NCBI GenBank assembly: GCA_025934475.1
Contig: JAICXZ010000063.1
Span: 1 to 9,576, forward strand
DNA: 9,576 bases
Reading direction: 5' to 3'
Source: Mucilaginibacter sp.
GTDB taxonomy: Bacteria > Bacteroidota > Bacteroidia > Sphingobacteriales > Sphingobacteriaceae
Shown here piece after piece: positions 1 through 8,800 of this stretch (position 1 is the first letter of the stretch; the number at the start of each line of letters is the position of its first letter). Position numbers and translations under genes: made by a program. A model generated the notes under the pieces. That model was not told where the DNA came from. It did not search any database and saw nothing but the letters and a program-made list of their open reading frames with translations.

Positions 1-321
1 ATACGATAACGCCGCGGCGTTATCCGCAAATTGGTCAGCGCTAATATCACCCAGCCGTGTAAAACAAAGAGCCTTACCTTTGAGATATCTGGCCCGGGTT
101 GCAAGCTGAAGCCCGCTGTCGGCTTGAATGGCTGCAATGGTAGAATCGGGATACATACTGCTGTAGTAGAAGCTTAAACTATCGTGCAGTATTACTTTAA
201 GTGTGTCTTCACCGGCTTGCTGCAATTTTCTCTGAACCCTGCTAATATCCGCAGCAGAATATTGAGCAACAGCACGTACAGCTACACAAGCAAAAACAAT
301 GATGGTTAAGAACTTTCTCAT
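1..321 (-). CDS. N-terminal part of an exported TPR-containing sensor/regulator protein (3' end outside window)
   Basis: The reading frame starts at ATG 321 and stays open for 107 codons to position 1, so only the N-terminus is visible. Residues 1-19 form a signal peptide: the basic start MRK, a hydrophobic core (residues 4-15) and a likely cut after AVA just before Gln20. R16 sits unusually close to the cleavage site. The mature part has the wording common to Bacteroidota TPR sensor proteins: 'DTLKV' near residue 50, 'YPDSTI' at 67-72, then 'GLQLAT' and 'YLKGKALCFTRLGD', which look like the first TPR helices. In such families this periplasmic part is followed by a membrane helix and a histidine kinase or DNA-binding output domain, but that portion lies off the edge, so kinase activity is inference. 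An in-frame TAA lies a few codons upstream, so ATG 321 is the first possible ATG start; no Shine-Dalgarno is visible. It is 129 bp downstream of the ATPase gene on the same strand and is probably a separate unit. Confidence 0.65.
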   Translation of the reverse strand, partial: MRKFLTIIVFACVAVRAVAQYSAADISRVQRKLQQAGEDTLKVILHDSLSFYYSSMYPDSTIAAIQADSGLQLATRARYLKGKALCFTRLGDISADQFADNAAALSY

Positions 322-450
322 GAAAAGGACAGGTTGAGGTTCAACTTATTTTTATCGATATAAATGGTTTTAAGTTTGATTACCATATTCAAATTTCTCT
401 ATATATGGCTGGCTTTATCTGATTTCGCCCAACAATGAGTGATTGATCGG
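322..450 (-). other. Spacer between the eCIS operon end and the sensor gene
   Basis: This 129-bp AT-rich gap is the only sizeable non-coding stretch. On the minus strand I looked for the Bacteroidota promoter pattern (TTG about 20 bases before TAnnTTTG) and found only imperfect matches, such as GAAATTTG with no properly spaced upstream element. The only inverted repeat I see is CCATAT/ATATGG (383-388 and 403-408), with a short AT-rich stem, a 14-base loop and no T-run, so it is not a convincing terminator. The downstream gene could have its own weak promoter here or be read through. Confidence 0.5.
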
Positions 451-1812
451 CTACACCGTTTTACCGTCTTTGCGGTATTCTTTGCGAATCCCTGTCATCA
501 CATCCTCATACAGAATCACATTGTTATCGCCGCGGCGCAGCGCCATCAGCGAACTATAGCGAATGACATTGATGATGGCTCCTCCACTCAGCTCATATTT
601 CGCGGCCACATCATCAAACTTTTGCTCCAGTTTGGGTTCACAAATGGTTTTGTCGGAAAAAGCTCGTTGCCATAGCATTTTACGCTGAACAGGCCCCGGC
701 ATAGGGAAATGGATCATGGTTTGAAAACGACGGCTAAATGCCTCGTCCATGTTGGCTTTGAGGTTGGTGGCTAGTATAACTACTCCTGGGAAATCCTCAA
801 CCCGCTGCAACAGATAAGACACTTCCTGGTTGGCATATCTATCGTTGGAACTGCTGGTTTGCGTCCGCTTGCCAAACAATGCATCCGCCTCATCAAAGAA
901 TAATATCCATCGTTTATTTTCGGCCTGGTCAAAGATATTGGCCAGGTTCTTTTCTGTTTCGCCGATGTATTTCGAAACCACCATTGAAAGGTCGATACGA
1001 TAAACATCGAGCCCGGTTGTTTTACCCAACAAGCTCGCGGTAAGAGTTTTGCCCGTGCCCGGCGGACCGTAAAATAATGCTCTGAACCCAGGTTTTATTT
1101 TATTCCGCATCGCCCAATCATTCAGCAATGTGTCACCATAAGTTATCCAGTCCTGTATTTCCTGTATTTCGCCCATCGTATCTTCTTCCAGCACAAGATC
1201 GCTCCAGTCCAGGGTAGTCGTTATTCGTTTTGCGGGGAAATTAATGCTGTAGTCGGGTCTGTGCGCTGCACCCGACGTAAACAGTGCCAGGTACTCCGCC
1301 GAAATGCGAAGGACGCCGCTCAAAAGCGGTTCGCCTGCCTGGGTGTTTTCGAGCTTAAGAATATTGAATTTATGGAAAAAATGATCCTCGTCAAAAACGT
1401 TAAACAAGGCAAAACGCTGGTACAGGTCGTTTGGCGCCAGTACAAAAGCGACTGTCTCTCCTGTCGGAATAAAACCGTTGTGATTTTGCCCTTTCACCCC
1501 TCCAAATTCAGTGAAGGAGCGATCGTAGTCGGCGTTTTTTCTAAAAAAAACATCCAGCAAATGTGGCAAAACATGAGGTGCAAGCGCCATTAGCAAAATA
1601 ACACGCTCGGCAAAATCCATGTGATAGTGTTCAACAATCCGGCTAAATAACGATGATTCATTAACCACAGCCGGTATAGGCACAGCCATTATGTTTTCAA
1701 ACTCACTGGGCTGCTTCCAGTAAAGCAGCATCCGGGTGTCAATTATGCGCGCCAGCCACTGCATTTGAACGGTAAGCTCTTCGGCGTTTTCTTTTATCAG
1801 GCTCATGTCCAT
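451..1812 (-). CDS. AAA+ ATPase of a contractile injection system (Afp15-like)
   Basis: A 453-residue protein with a family-specific N-terminal region and a C-terminal AAA+ module. The N-terminal part (about 1-200) carries the phrase HNGFIPTGET (111-120), which I associate with eCIS-linked ATPases. The AAA+ module has Walker A GPPGTGKT (249-256, K255), Walker B ILFFDEAD (303-310, D307/E308), sensor 1 ATN (348-350), arginine-finger candidates R361/R362 in FSRRF, and a sensor 2-like LSGGAI segment (408-413). All key residues are present, so it should hydrolyse ATP. In Afp/PVC-type clusters the equivalent ATPase is a conserved cytoplasmic gene following the tape-measure gene; its exact role in assembly is not settled. 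The order here is the same. The first ATG (1812) lies 10 bp inside the tape-measure gene. A second in-frame ATG (1806, Met3) overlaps the upstream TGA as ATGA and is an equally good start. Neither has a Shine-Dalgarno, which suggests translational coupling. No signal peptide or membrane segment. It appears to be the last gene of the operon. Confidence 0.93.
   Translation of the reverse strand: MDMSLIKENAEELTVQMQWLARIIDTRMLLYWKQPSEFENIMAVPIPAVVNESSLFSRIVEHYHMDFAERVILLMALAPHVLPHLLDVFFRKNADYDRSFTEFGGVKGQNHNGFIPTGETVAFVLAPNDLYQRFALFNVFDEDHFFHKFNILKLENTQAGEPLLSGVLRISAEYLALFTSGAAHRPDYSINFPAKRITTTLDWSDLVLEEDTMGEIQEIQDWITYGDTLLNDWAMRNKIKPGFRALFYGPPGTGKTLTASLLGKTTGLDVYRIDLSMVVSKYIGETEKNLANIFDQAENKRWILFFDEADALFGKRTQTSSSNDRYANQEVSYLLQRVEDFPGVVILATNLKANMDEAFSRRFQTMIHFPMPGPVQRKMLWQRAFSDKTICEPKLEQKFDDVAAKYELSGGAIINVIRYSSLMALRRGDNNVILYEDVMTGIRKEYRKDGKTV
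1803..1812 (-). promoter_or_regulatory. Overlapping stop/start region, tape-measure to ATPase
   Basis: The tape-measure gene ends with TGA (1805-1803). ATPase ATG codons lie at 1812-1810 and 1806-1804; the second forms an ATGA overlap with that stop. With no Shine-Dalgarno upstream, reinitiation by the terminating ribosome is the simplest reading. The two candidate starts differ by only two residues (MD). Confidence 0.7.
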
Positions 1813-4800
1813 TCAACATATAAAAAGTTATCCATCCATGGTGCTTTGATCATGCCGATGGTCCAGGGTAATGTTTGCAACAATACGTCATATCCACGCT
1901 GTTCCACGCGCAGATTCCAGGCGTCGTCCATATAAACCAGCGAGCCATTACGCTGCAGAAACGACCCTCTGAAACCCTCGATACTGGTATTTTTAAGTTT
2001 TTCCCAGGCATTCAGGACGGCGTTGAGCATTCCTTCCGACACTTCCTGCTCATATTGGGTCACTTCAATATTCAGTGGTACAGGTTCTTCCACAGGCACA
2101 TTACAAAGTATTTTATTCAACACCAACTGATGTTCGGGGCTACCTGTAGCGCCTGTAACCACGTACTGCAGCAGGTGCACAGCCCTCATTTGTTTTTCAA
2201 CATCTATAAATTTTCCTCCCTCTACCAACCCAAGCCTCGTAAAATAAACCGACAAAAACGGGTTGAGCAATACCAATCCGGCATTACCGATGTAAATGGC
2301 ATTTTTGTCGTCGGCTAATAGGGTTTTGGCCTGCTCCTTTTCAGCAGCTTCAGCCTGCTTTCGCCCTTTGTCGAGCTCTTCTTTTATTTGTTTTGAATCT
2401 GGTTTTATCCGGACGCTGGGCTGGTCAGCAGCAATTGTGCGTTGCCTTGTCATTTCACGGGACCTGGTCAGCTGCTTTTCGGCTGCAACACGACTTTCCT
2501 GTATCTTTCTATGAGCCCGCAATTGCCCGGCAACTTGCGGTAACCACTTAATAGAATCAGCTTTATTGTCCGAAACGGCTCTGGTGATCACTTCTGAAAC
2601 CATATGATACAATGCATTATTCCGGGATAAGATAAATGCAAAAAATGCTTTCAAATAGTCGGCACGACTATGAACAGAAATGTGTCCGCCAAGTATCATC
2701 AGGTTAAATTCGTTGAATAAACGGTTCCACTCATCCCGCATTAGCGTGTCGGCAATAGAAACTTTCATGAACTGACGAAACTCAGAAAGCCAGCTAACCT
2801 CTTCCCTCCCGCCTAAAGTACCTGCATGTGTTTCAGCTATTTCCATAAGGGCATTATCGCTTGAATTAGCAGCAATATGTCTAATCATGCCGGGCCTTTT
2901 TAGGAGCGTGAGGATAAAATCACCATGCTTCCTGGGCGCAGCAAGGAAAGGCGCCAAAAGCTCAGATAATCGCTCACTTGACACAGCGCCAGAAATAGAG
3001 GCTTGTTTAATATAAGCAATAGCATCTGCCTCAGCGTAGGGCTTTAGCAGGCCGGCGATGCGCGAACCGGCCACGTTCCCCGGCAGAGCAAAGCTATCAT
3101 GCAACGCCATTCTTGCAGCTGGATGATGGCGGGTTTGCGCCAGGAGCTGATCCAACGCAGCAGGCTTTTCGTAATAAAGCAGCGTCAGCATGTATTTGAG
3201 TACCTCATGGATGTCAAATTGTTCAAGATAGAACGGCAATTCGCCATAAGTCAGGAAGTCTTCCAATAGCTTCAGCACATTGCGGGTACGTTCGTCTTTT
3301 GAAAGCTGCCCTCTCGTATGATCCTGTTCTGCTATTGTTTGGCCGATATCAACCGTAGACACGCTACTACTGGTATTTGTACCAGCGAAAGCCGTCATCT
3401 GAAGCTTATTGGCTTTTTGTAGCAATTGCTGGAGACTTGTCACGTCCCGATCGCCAAAATGTGACAGTAGTAGCTTTATTTTTGCTTCTAACTGTTCACG
3501 CTCTTCAGCAGTGATGTTCCCCGATAGCTTTTGGTTCACCAGGAAATCAAGTAGTCGTAATAATTCATGCGAGGCACGCGGAAGTGGGTTTTGGTCATAC
3601 TGAACCGTGAATAACCATTCGATCAGCATCTCCTGGTCCCTATAGGTTAGCGAATCCAAGCTGACGTATTTATTTATTTTTACCAGCTTGTCCAGCACTT
3701 TTCTGTAATCCTCTCTTTTGGCCGTGGTAAACAACTTACGCAATAAAGCTATCAATTTGGGTGCGGTGTCGGCACTGCGTTGCGCCGAATAGTCCAAAGC
3801 CGTCTGCAAAAATGCTCGCTGATCAAATGAACGATATTGGCCATCGATCAGCACATTCCAAGTCATCAGCAATAAGTCTCTATGCGCGCCAAGCATGCTC
3901 TCCGGCATTTCATCTCCGCCTAGTATGATCGCTGCGAGAAAATATTCATACAATTCGGCTGCCTTGTTTCCCTGGGGATAAAGCTCGAAGAGGTTAATGA
4001 CCAGGTCAAACGGTACCTGGTATATTACCCGCTGCTGGGTTTTAGCCGATGCTCCGGCAAATCTTAACAGCAACGCTGCATCAGCTGGACTGGTGGCAAG
4101 CAAATGCCTAAATATGGCAGCTGCGTCCCAACTGAAGTATTTGCTTCCCCACCATGGGATATTCCCGTAGGTGAGCCAATGGAGCAATACATCTCTGAGC
4201 AAGGCTATCCCGCGTTCCCGGTTGATGTTGTCCTGTTTGGCAGGCGCACTATCGCCTTTCAAAAGAACTGCATCGCCTTCCAATTTCAATTGCGTATTCT
4301 TATCATCCTTGATCAGGTCGGTAAGCAGCCTGAAAAGAGGCACATACAATACACTGTCCTGATGTAGCTGGCCGATGCTTTGAACAAAATATGCCAGTAT
4401 ATCCGAATAGGCCACGTTATAGTTTTGGGCAAGAGCCTTAATGTTGCTTGCCAGGAACATACGTTCGTTAAATTCAGATCCCCTTTGTTCGAGCAGGAAT
4501 TTGAGCACGATATCCCATACCGTTTTCCTGAAATCAACATTCCCGGTTTGAATGATGGCCTTTTTTACATGGAGGCTTTGCACATTGTCTACGTAATCGA
4601 TGATAAATGAGGCTCCGGAAGGTTCCAACGCCCGCACTACAGCTATTACGGCCTCATCACTAAAGGTACCGGTGATGCGCATCCGCACAGCCTCATTTTG
4701 CCCGATATCGGCGATCATCTTTGCCAAAGTTTCTGGTACCTTGCGGGTCAATTCCAGTAGTAATTGTGTAAGACCCTCTGCTGAAAATGGCTCGGCCCAC

Positions 4801-5801
4801 CAGGGTAAACTGCCAAACAGCAGGTAATATCTTACCAGCTCCAAATCGCTACTCACTTTTTCATCAGCATTACTGGAAATGTTTTGCAAAGCAGGTTGCT
4901 GTATGCCTGCAAGTTCTTCGGAGAAAAGCTCCTTAATAATCATCGCGAGATGGCTGTTTTGCACCATCACTTCCCTATTATTATTCAACGTACCTGCCAG
5001 CAGGGCCAAAAGTTGTGTGTAATCTCTGTTGTAATGTTGGGCCATCTGCGCGATGGTGGATTGTATAAAGGCCTTTTGGTTAAAAGACGTTCCCCTGTCG
5101 ACTAGCAGATAAGTAAGTATAAAAAGCCACAAAGCTTTTTCAAACTCATCGTTTGGCGCGCTTTCTATCAGTTCATCCTTGCGGTGAATTTCTGTTACCG
5201 ATGCATGGTAATCAAAGATGAATTCAGCCTCGTTGGGTTCCAGTAAAGCGATGATGCCGCGTACAATACCATCGTTAAATTGATGAACCATACGCCTGCG
5301 TACATAGTCATATTTCCCCGCGACCAGTATAAGTTCTTTCAGTGCAACTGCATTATTCGCGAGCACATATTCGGCAAGCATTACCGGGTCTGTCGCCAGC
5401 TCGTCGGTTGCCCACCATGGCATCGTACCCGTCAGCAAAAAAAACCGGAGCAATTCGATTCGGCGACCTTCCTGCGTTTTGATTTCGGGCTCGGCGTCGG
5501 TTGCTTCGGTATACCTGTTTTGTGCCAGCGAAATGCTTTCTCTTATCACTTTTTCAAGTTCCGTCAGCACCTTTTCAGGAAGCTCGCTGTTCAGCTGATT
5601 AAAGCTTATACTGCCAATATCAATATGAATATCCTCCAGAACAAACGTAATGTCATCCGGGACCAGGCTGTCGAAAAGATATTCCATGCGTGGCAGCAAC
5701 TGCCTGTTGAAGATATCGCTTATCTTATCCTGCAGTTCATACGATCTGCCCGCATCAGAAAATTCGATATCGAAAACATGATGTTGGATAATATGCTGCA
5801 T
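1803..5801 (-). CDS. Contractile injection system tape-measure protein (CIS_TMP family, Afp14-like)
   Basis: A 1332-residue soluble protein. In eCIS particles the Afp14-like protein is held to set tube/sheath length and to sit inside or at the base of the tube during assembly. The N-terminus (1-95) has the family's opening, with a short beta segment (HVFDIEF), then 'LLPRMEYLFDS' and 'IHIDIGSI'. Three related units of about 205-216 residues follow, each with a [T/G/N]xxPWW[A/G] motif (P128, P333, P549), and a degenerate fourth (GELPFYL, P856). A charged helical stretch (about 1090-1165, rich in K/R/E/Q) leads to the strongly conserved C-terminal domain: NAGLVLLNPFLS (1173-1184), LQYVVTG (1211-1217), LNKILC (1228-1233), LKNTSIEGFRGSFLQR (1269-1284), then LPWTIG (1311-1316) and IKAPWM (1318-1323), finishing on VEWT. 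No membrane segment or signal peptide. GGAG lies 3 bases before the ATG, too close to be a normal Shine-Dalgarno. The gene starts 34 bp after the baseplate gene and overlaps the ATPase gene. The family call is firm; the measuring role is from family knowledge. Confidence 0.92.
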   Translation of the reverse strand: MQHIIQHHVFDIEFSDAGRSYELQDKISDIFNRQLLPRMEYLFDSLVPDDITFVLEDIHIDIGSISFNQLNSELPEKVLTELEKVIRESISLAQNRYTEATDAEPEIKTQEGRRIELLRFFLLTGTMPWWATDELATDPVMLAEYVLANNAVALKELILVAGKYDYVRRRMVHQFNDGIVRGIIALLEPNEAEFIFDYHASVTEIHRKDELIESAPNDEFEKALWLFILTYLLVDRGTSFNQKAFIQSTIAQMAQHYNRDYTQLLALLAGTLNNNREVMVQNSHLAMIIKELFSEELAGIQQPALQNISSNADEKVSSDLELVRYYLLFGSLPWWAEPFSAEGLTQLLLELTRKVPETLAKMIADIGQNEAVRMRITGTFSDEAVIAVVRALEPSGASFIIDYVDNVQSLHVKKAIIQTGNVDFRKTVWDIVLKFLLEQRGSEFNERMFLASNIKALAQNYNVAYSDILAYFVQSIGQLHQDSVLYVPLFRLLTDLIKDDKNTQLKLEGDAVLLKGDSAPAKQDNINRERGIALLRDVLLHWLTYGNIPWWGSKYFSWDAAAIFRHLLATSPADAALLLRFAGASAKTQQRVIYQVPFDLVINLFELYPQGNKAAELYEYFLAAIILGGDEMPESMLGAHRDLLLMTWNVLIDGQYRSFDQRAFLQTALDYSAQRSADTAPKLIALLRKLFTTAKREDYRKVLDKLVKINKYVSLDSLTYRDQEMLIEWLFTVQYDQNPLPRASHELLRLLDFLVNQKLSGNITAEEREQLEAKIKLLLSHFGDRDVTSLQQLLQKANKLQMTAFAGTNTSSSVSTVDIGQTIAEQDHTRGQLSKDERTRNVLKLLEDFLTYGELPFYLEQFDIHEVLKYMLTLLYYEKPAALDQLLAQTRHHPAARMALHDSFALPGNVAGSRIAGLLKPYAEADAIAYIKQASISGAVSSERLSELLAPFLAAPRKHGDFILTLLKRPGMIRHIAANSSDNALMEIAETHAGTLGGREEVSWLSEFRQFMKVSIADTLMRDEWNRLFNEFNLMILGGHISVHSRADYLKAFFAFILSRNNALYHMVSEVITRAVSDNKADSIKWLPQVAGQLRAHRKIQESRVAAEKQLTRSREMTRQRTIAADQPSVRIKPDSKQIKEELDKGRKQAEAAEKEQAKTLLADDKNAIYIGNAGLVLLNPFLSVYFTRLGLVEGGKFIDVEKQMRAVHLLQYVVTGATGSPEHQLVLNKILCNVPVEEPVPLNIEVTQYEQEVSEGMLNAVLNAWEKLKNTSIEGFRGSFLQRNGSLVYMDDAWNLRVEQRGYDVLLQTLPWTIGMIKAPWMDNFLYVEWT
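2307..2534 (-). other. Charged helical segment before the tape-measure C-terminal domain
   Basis: Residues about 1090-1165 are rich in K, R, E and Q with few aromatic residues (for example SREMTRQR and EELDKGRKQAEAAEKEQAK). They look like a long solvent-exposed helix or coiled coil linking the repeat-bearing part to the conserved C-terminal domain. Function is not known; a flexible tether or central rod segment is an inference. Confidence 0.5.
3732..5465 (-). repeat. Three diverged protein-level repeats in the tape-measure protein
   Basis: Residues about 113-690 contain three related units. Each opens with a helix and a PWW motif (RFFLLTGTMPWWA at 119-131, YYLLFGSLPWWA at 325-336, HWLTYGNIPWWG at 541-552). 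Units 1 and 2 share EPxxAxFIxDY (188-198 and 393-403). All three share a later helix pair around F[ND]xxxF[IL] (SFNQKAFI at 239-246, EFNERMFL at 443-450, SFDQRAFL at 658-665). PWW motifs are 205 and 216 residues apart. A weaker fourth unit begins near residue 838 (TYGELPFYL). Similarity is clear in protein but much weaker in DNA, so the duplications are old. Confidence 0.8.
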
Positions 5802-5835
5802 GATCTCCGTTTAATGCTTTGCGGGAACCGACCTG

Positions 5836-8800
5836 TTATTTCAATAATTTTATAAGCTGCGAAGCCTTGTCGTAATTATTCCCGGTTTTAAGACCGTCCT
5901 TCCATTCCGGGTAATTATCTTCAAATCGCTTCATCGTATCAATATCCAGCCACTTAAGCCGCACTTTTACGTTTGCGGGTGCGTGGTACCAGAACAAACT
6001 TTCGGCAAACGCCCTGAACCGGTTGTCCTGGAACCTGGCCGGCCACTCAGGGAGCACAATGCTGATATTGAAGCTAAAGAAATCTTCCGGTATCACTTCA
6101 TCACCCTCACCTTTGACAACCATTTCCAGGCGCGGGTGCGTTTGTTTACCGTATTGCCTGATCGTGCTAAATATGTGTTCGAGATAACGGAAATGAGCAC
6201 CAGTACTTTCGCCGGTTTTTACGAGTGCCGATAAAGTCTTCATCAAGGCTGCCCCTACCTCATCTGCCAGCACTGTAGCAGCTCTTTTTTGCTGATGGGC
6301 GGTTTCCGTGATCTGGTCCGTCGTGGCCCGAATTTGGTTAAGCAGCCTGATATACCCATTGTGCAACGAGGTTTTTTGATCATCAGGTACCCAGGTAACA
6401 TTTTTCTTTTTATAGTCGGCATCTATTCCCGACCATTTTTGCGCCAACGTCTTTGTGCGGTCAGCAGTTTCTTTTATCCCCTGCGCGACCTCATTGTTTC
6501 GGGTAGCAATTTTTTTATCATCATCATTTGTGGCCTTGTCCAATTCGGCAGCAACATTTTTTAGAAGAATAACCGCTTCTCTGGAAAGGCCCTCTGCCTT
6601 TTTTAACACATCGGCACTTCCAAAGCCTTTAACAACGGCTTCCCTGGCATATTGCAATAGTTCCAGACTCTCATCAGCAATCGCCTGGCTGCGGTGTGCA
6701 TTTAGAAGAGCATTCTCATTGTTAAATTGCAGCAGCGCGGATACGGCTTTTTCCCTTCCGTCGAAATCGAGCCACGCGCGATTTTCGAGCAAAAGTCTCT
6801 CTTTCCCCTCGTGCAGTTCATACAATCTAAAGCCAAAAGCTTTAACATCAGCACCTGGCCGCAATAACAGGTGCTCGACAACATAAAAACCTTCTGAATT
6901 TATACTCAGATCCGCAATTTTCTTTACCAGGTATTTTAATGTGCCGATATTGGGCACATGGCCTTTGGGATAGCGGGCAACAATGCTCCACTGCTTATCA
7001 TTCGGCTCTTTGAACAATATCAAATGCTCCGTTTCAAGAAAAGGGTCGGGTCCAATGCGGTAATTGTTAATATTTGCTGCATTCTTCAAAACAGATATAC
7101 CCCGGTTCATAAATACAAATGAATCGCCCTGGTTACTTTCGGCTCCAGCGAGTTCTCCATTCTCGATCAGCTGGCTCATGTTGCTTTTATTCAATACCAG
7201 CAACTGCATTTCCGTCCCCCATTCAGTATTACTATCATTGCTGTCCGCATCCGGTTCGCCGTTTACTTCTCGCGCCTTATCCGGATAGCTTTTATCTGAT
7301 CGTATCTTTTCGAACACCGATGTCAGCGGCTCATTACTTTTTCTTGTTATGTGAAGCAATCGCGCCATCTTTTTTCCAAAGTTGAATTCCTTATCCTCAT
7401 CGGCCAGGTAGTTAAAACCTCTTACCCGGTTGTAATTCATCCGGTCAAAATCCTTAAGCACCTGCGATTTCCATTTTATTTCAGGACTGATTCGATCCTT
7501 TTTTTCGCCCGGATGATAAAGCGATTCATAAAGATCGACCGGGTAAGTGATGACCATTTCGTTGAACCGTGCCAGGAGATGGTCCATAATGCGATTTTTT
7601 CTCTGATCAAAAATGGTATCCGATTCGAGAATACGTTCGATCGCCTGCACATACGGATTGGCTTTATCGGCGACAAATGCATCCCAGGTTGGATATTGCT
7701 GCTTTTTGAAGCCAGCCAAAATGCTTTGCACATTTGGCACATTGTACAAAGGCCCGGCAAAATAGGTCATGCGGGATTTGCCGGCGCTGTTTGAGAAAAA
7801 CTCGCTGACATGATCAAGCTGAGCCAGGTAATTAGCCAATATCTGTTCGGCGAACATCAGGTAAGCCTTCAATTGTTTGGCCTGACCTTTTCTTTCTTCT
7901 GTTGCTGAAGCCGGCATTCCCTCTTCCTTTATCCCATATACTAGTGGGAAATAATTTTGGATCGAATAGTATTTGGAAGTATCGCGATATTTACCCTTTA
8001 GGAGCCGGCGGGTTTCGTAGTAAGCTTTTACAAAATTACGGTATTCTGCCTCGATCATCTTTTGCAACAGATCGGTAAAGAGCGTCTTCTTCACCATCAG
8101 TTGATATCTGTCGATGTACAGGTTGATGGCCAATGCCGACTTATCGTCCAGGTCCAGAAAAGCAAACTCAGATTCATCAAGCGCAAGCGATTTACTGAAA
8201 CTGTCGCTCCCTGCCTTTCCTATGACCAAATTCCTGACCAGCACAACGCCGCTAATGCCCGATATGGCTTCTATCATATCCGATGCTTCAATGGTATGTT
8301 GTCCCCCCCTTAGCCATTTGTCATCAATAAGACCATTGTGCAAAAAAGGACCACAATATATCTTGTCGACAGGATATCCACGCTTAGTCATTTCAAGTTC
8401 TGTCAGGTACTTTACCGGCCTGTTAACCGTGTTTTCCAATACGCGATAAATTTCTGCCAGCACTTGTTCAGCGCCAACTCCGGCCTGTATCTGTATTTCC
8501 GCCCTGATAGAAATACACATGGGTTTAAGCACCACAACTCCATCAAAAATATCCTCGCAGACATTCCTTTTTGAAACGAAACTTGCTTTTACAGCATCCT
8601 GTATACTCTTTTCGGCATTCTCGATTTCGCCTGCAATCCATTTTTTTGAAAAGAGCTTGTTTACCTGCACCACTATCTTATACAGGCCAAGCATGGTGTT
8701 AGCGCCCGACGAAGAAATAACGGGTGTGAGCCATGCATTATCTAAAAGCAAAATGCCGTTTTTATCCTTCACGTCGTCAATTATGGCTTTTCGGAAATCC

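Noticed and set aside
383..408. Inverted repeat CCATAT...ATATGG as a possible terminator
   Set aside because: Only six AT-rich base pairs with a 14-base loop and no T-run; expected by chance in an AT-rich spacer.
1261..1593. A 110-codon plus-strand open frame antisense to the ATPase gene
   Set aside because: Sits opposite the conserved N-terminal domain of the ATPase and shows no independent evidence of coding.
5280..5855. A 191-codon plus-strand open frame antisense to the start of the tape-measure gene
   Set aside because: It lies wholly opposite a well-supported coding region, its translation shows no recognisable domain, and it runs across the 34-bp gap into the antisense of the baseplate gene. 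It is a shadow frame.
6455..6886. A 143-codon plus-strand open frame opposite the helical insertion
   Set aside because: Long only because the Ala/Leu/Lys-rich sense codons lack stops when read in reverse; the Ser/Phe-rich product has no sensible domain.
8114..8449. A 111-codon plus-strand open frame rich in Ser and Leu
   Set aside because: Antisense to the baseplate gene, with composition typical of a reverse-frame shadow and no family resemblance.
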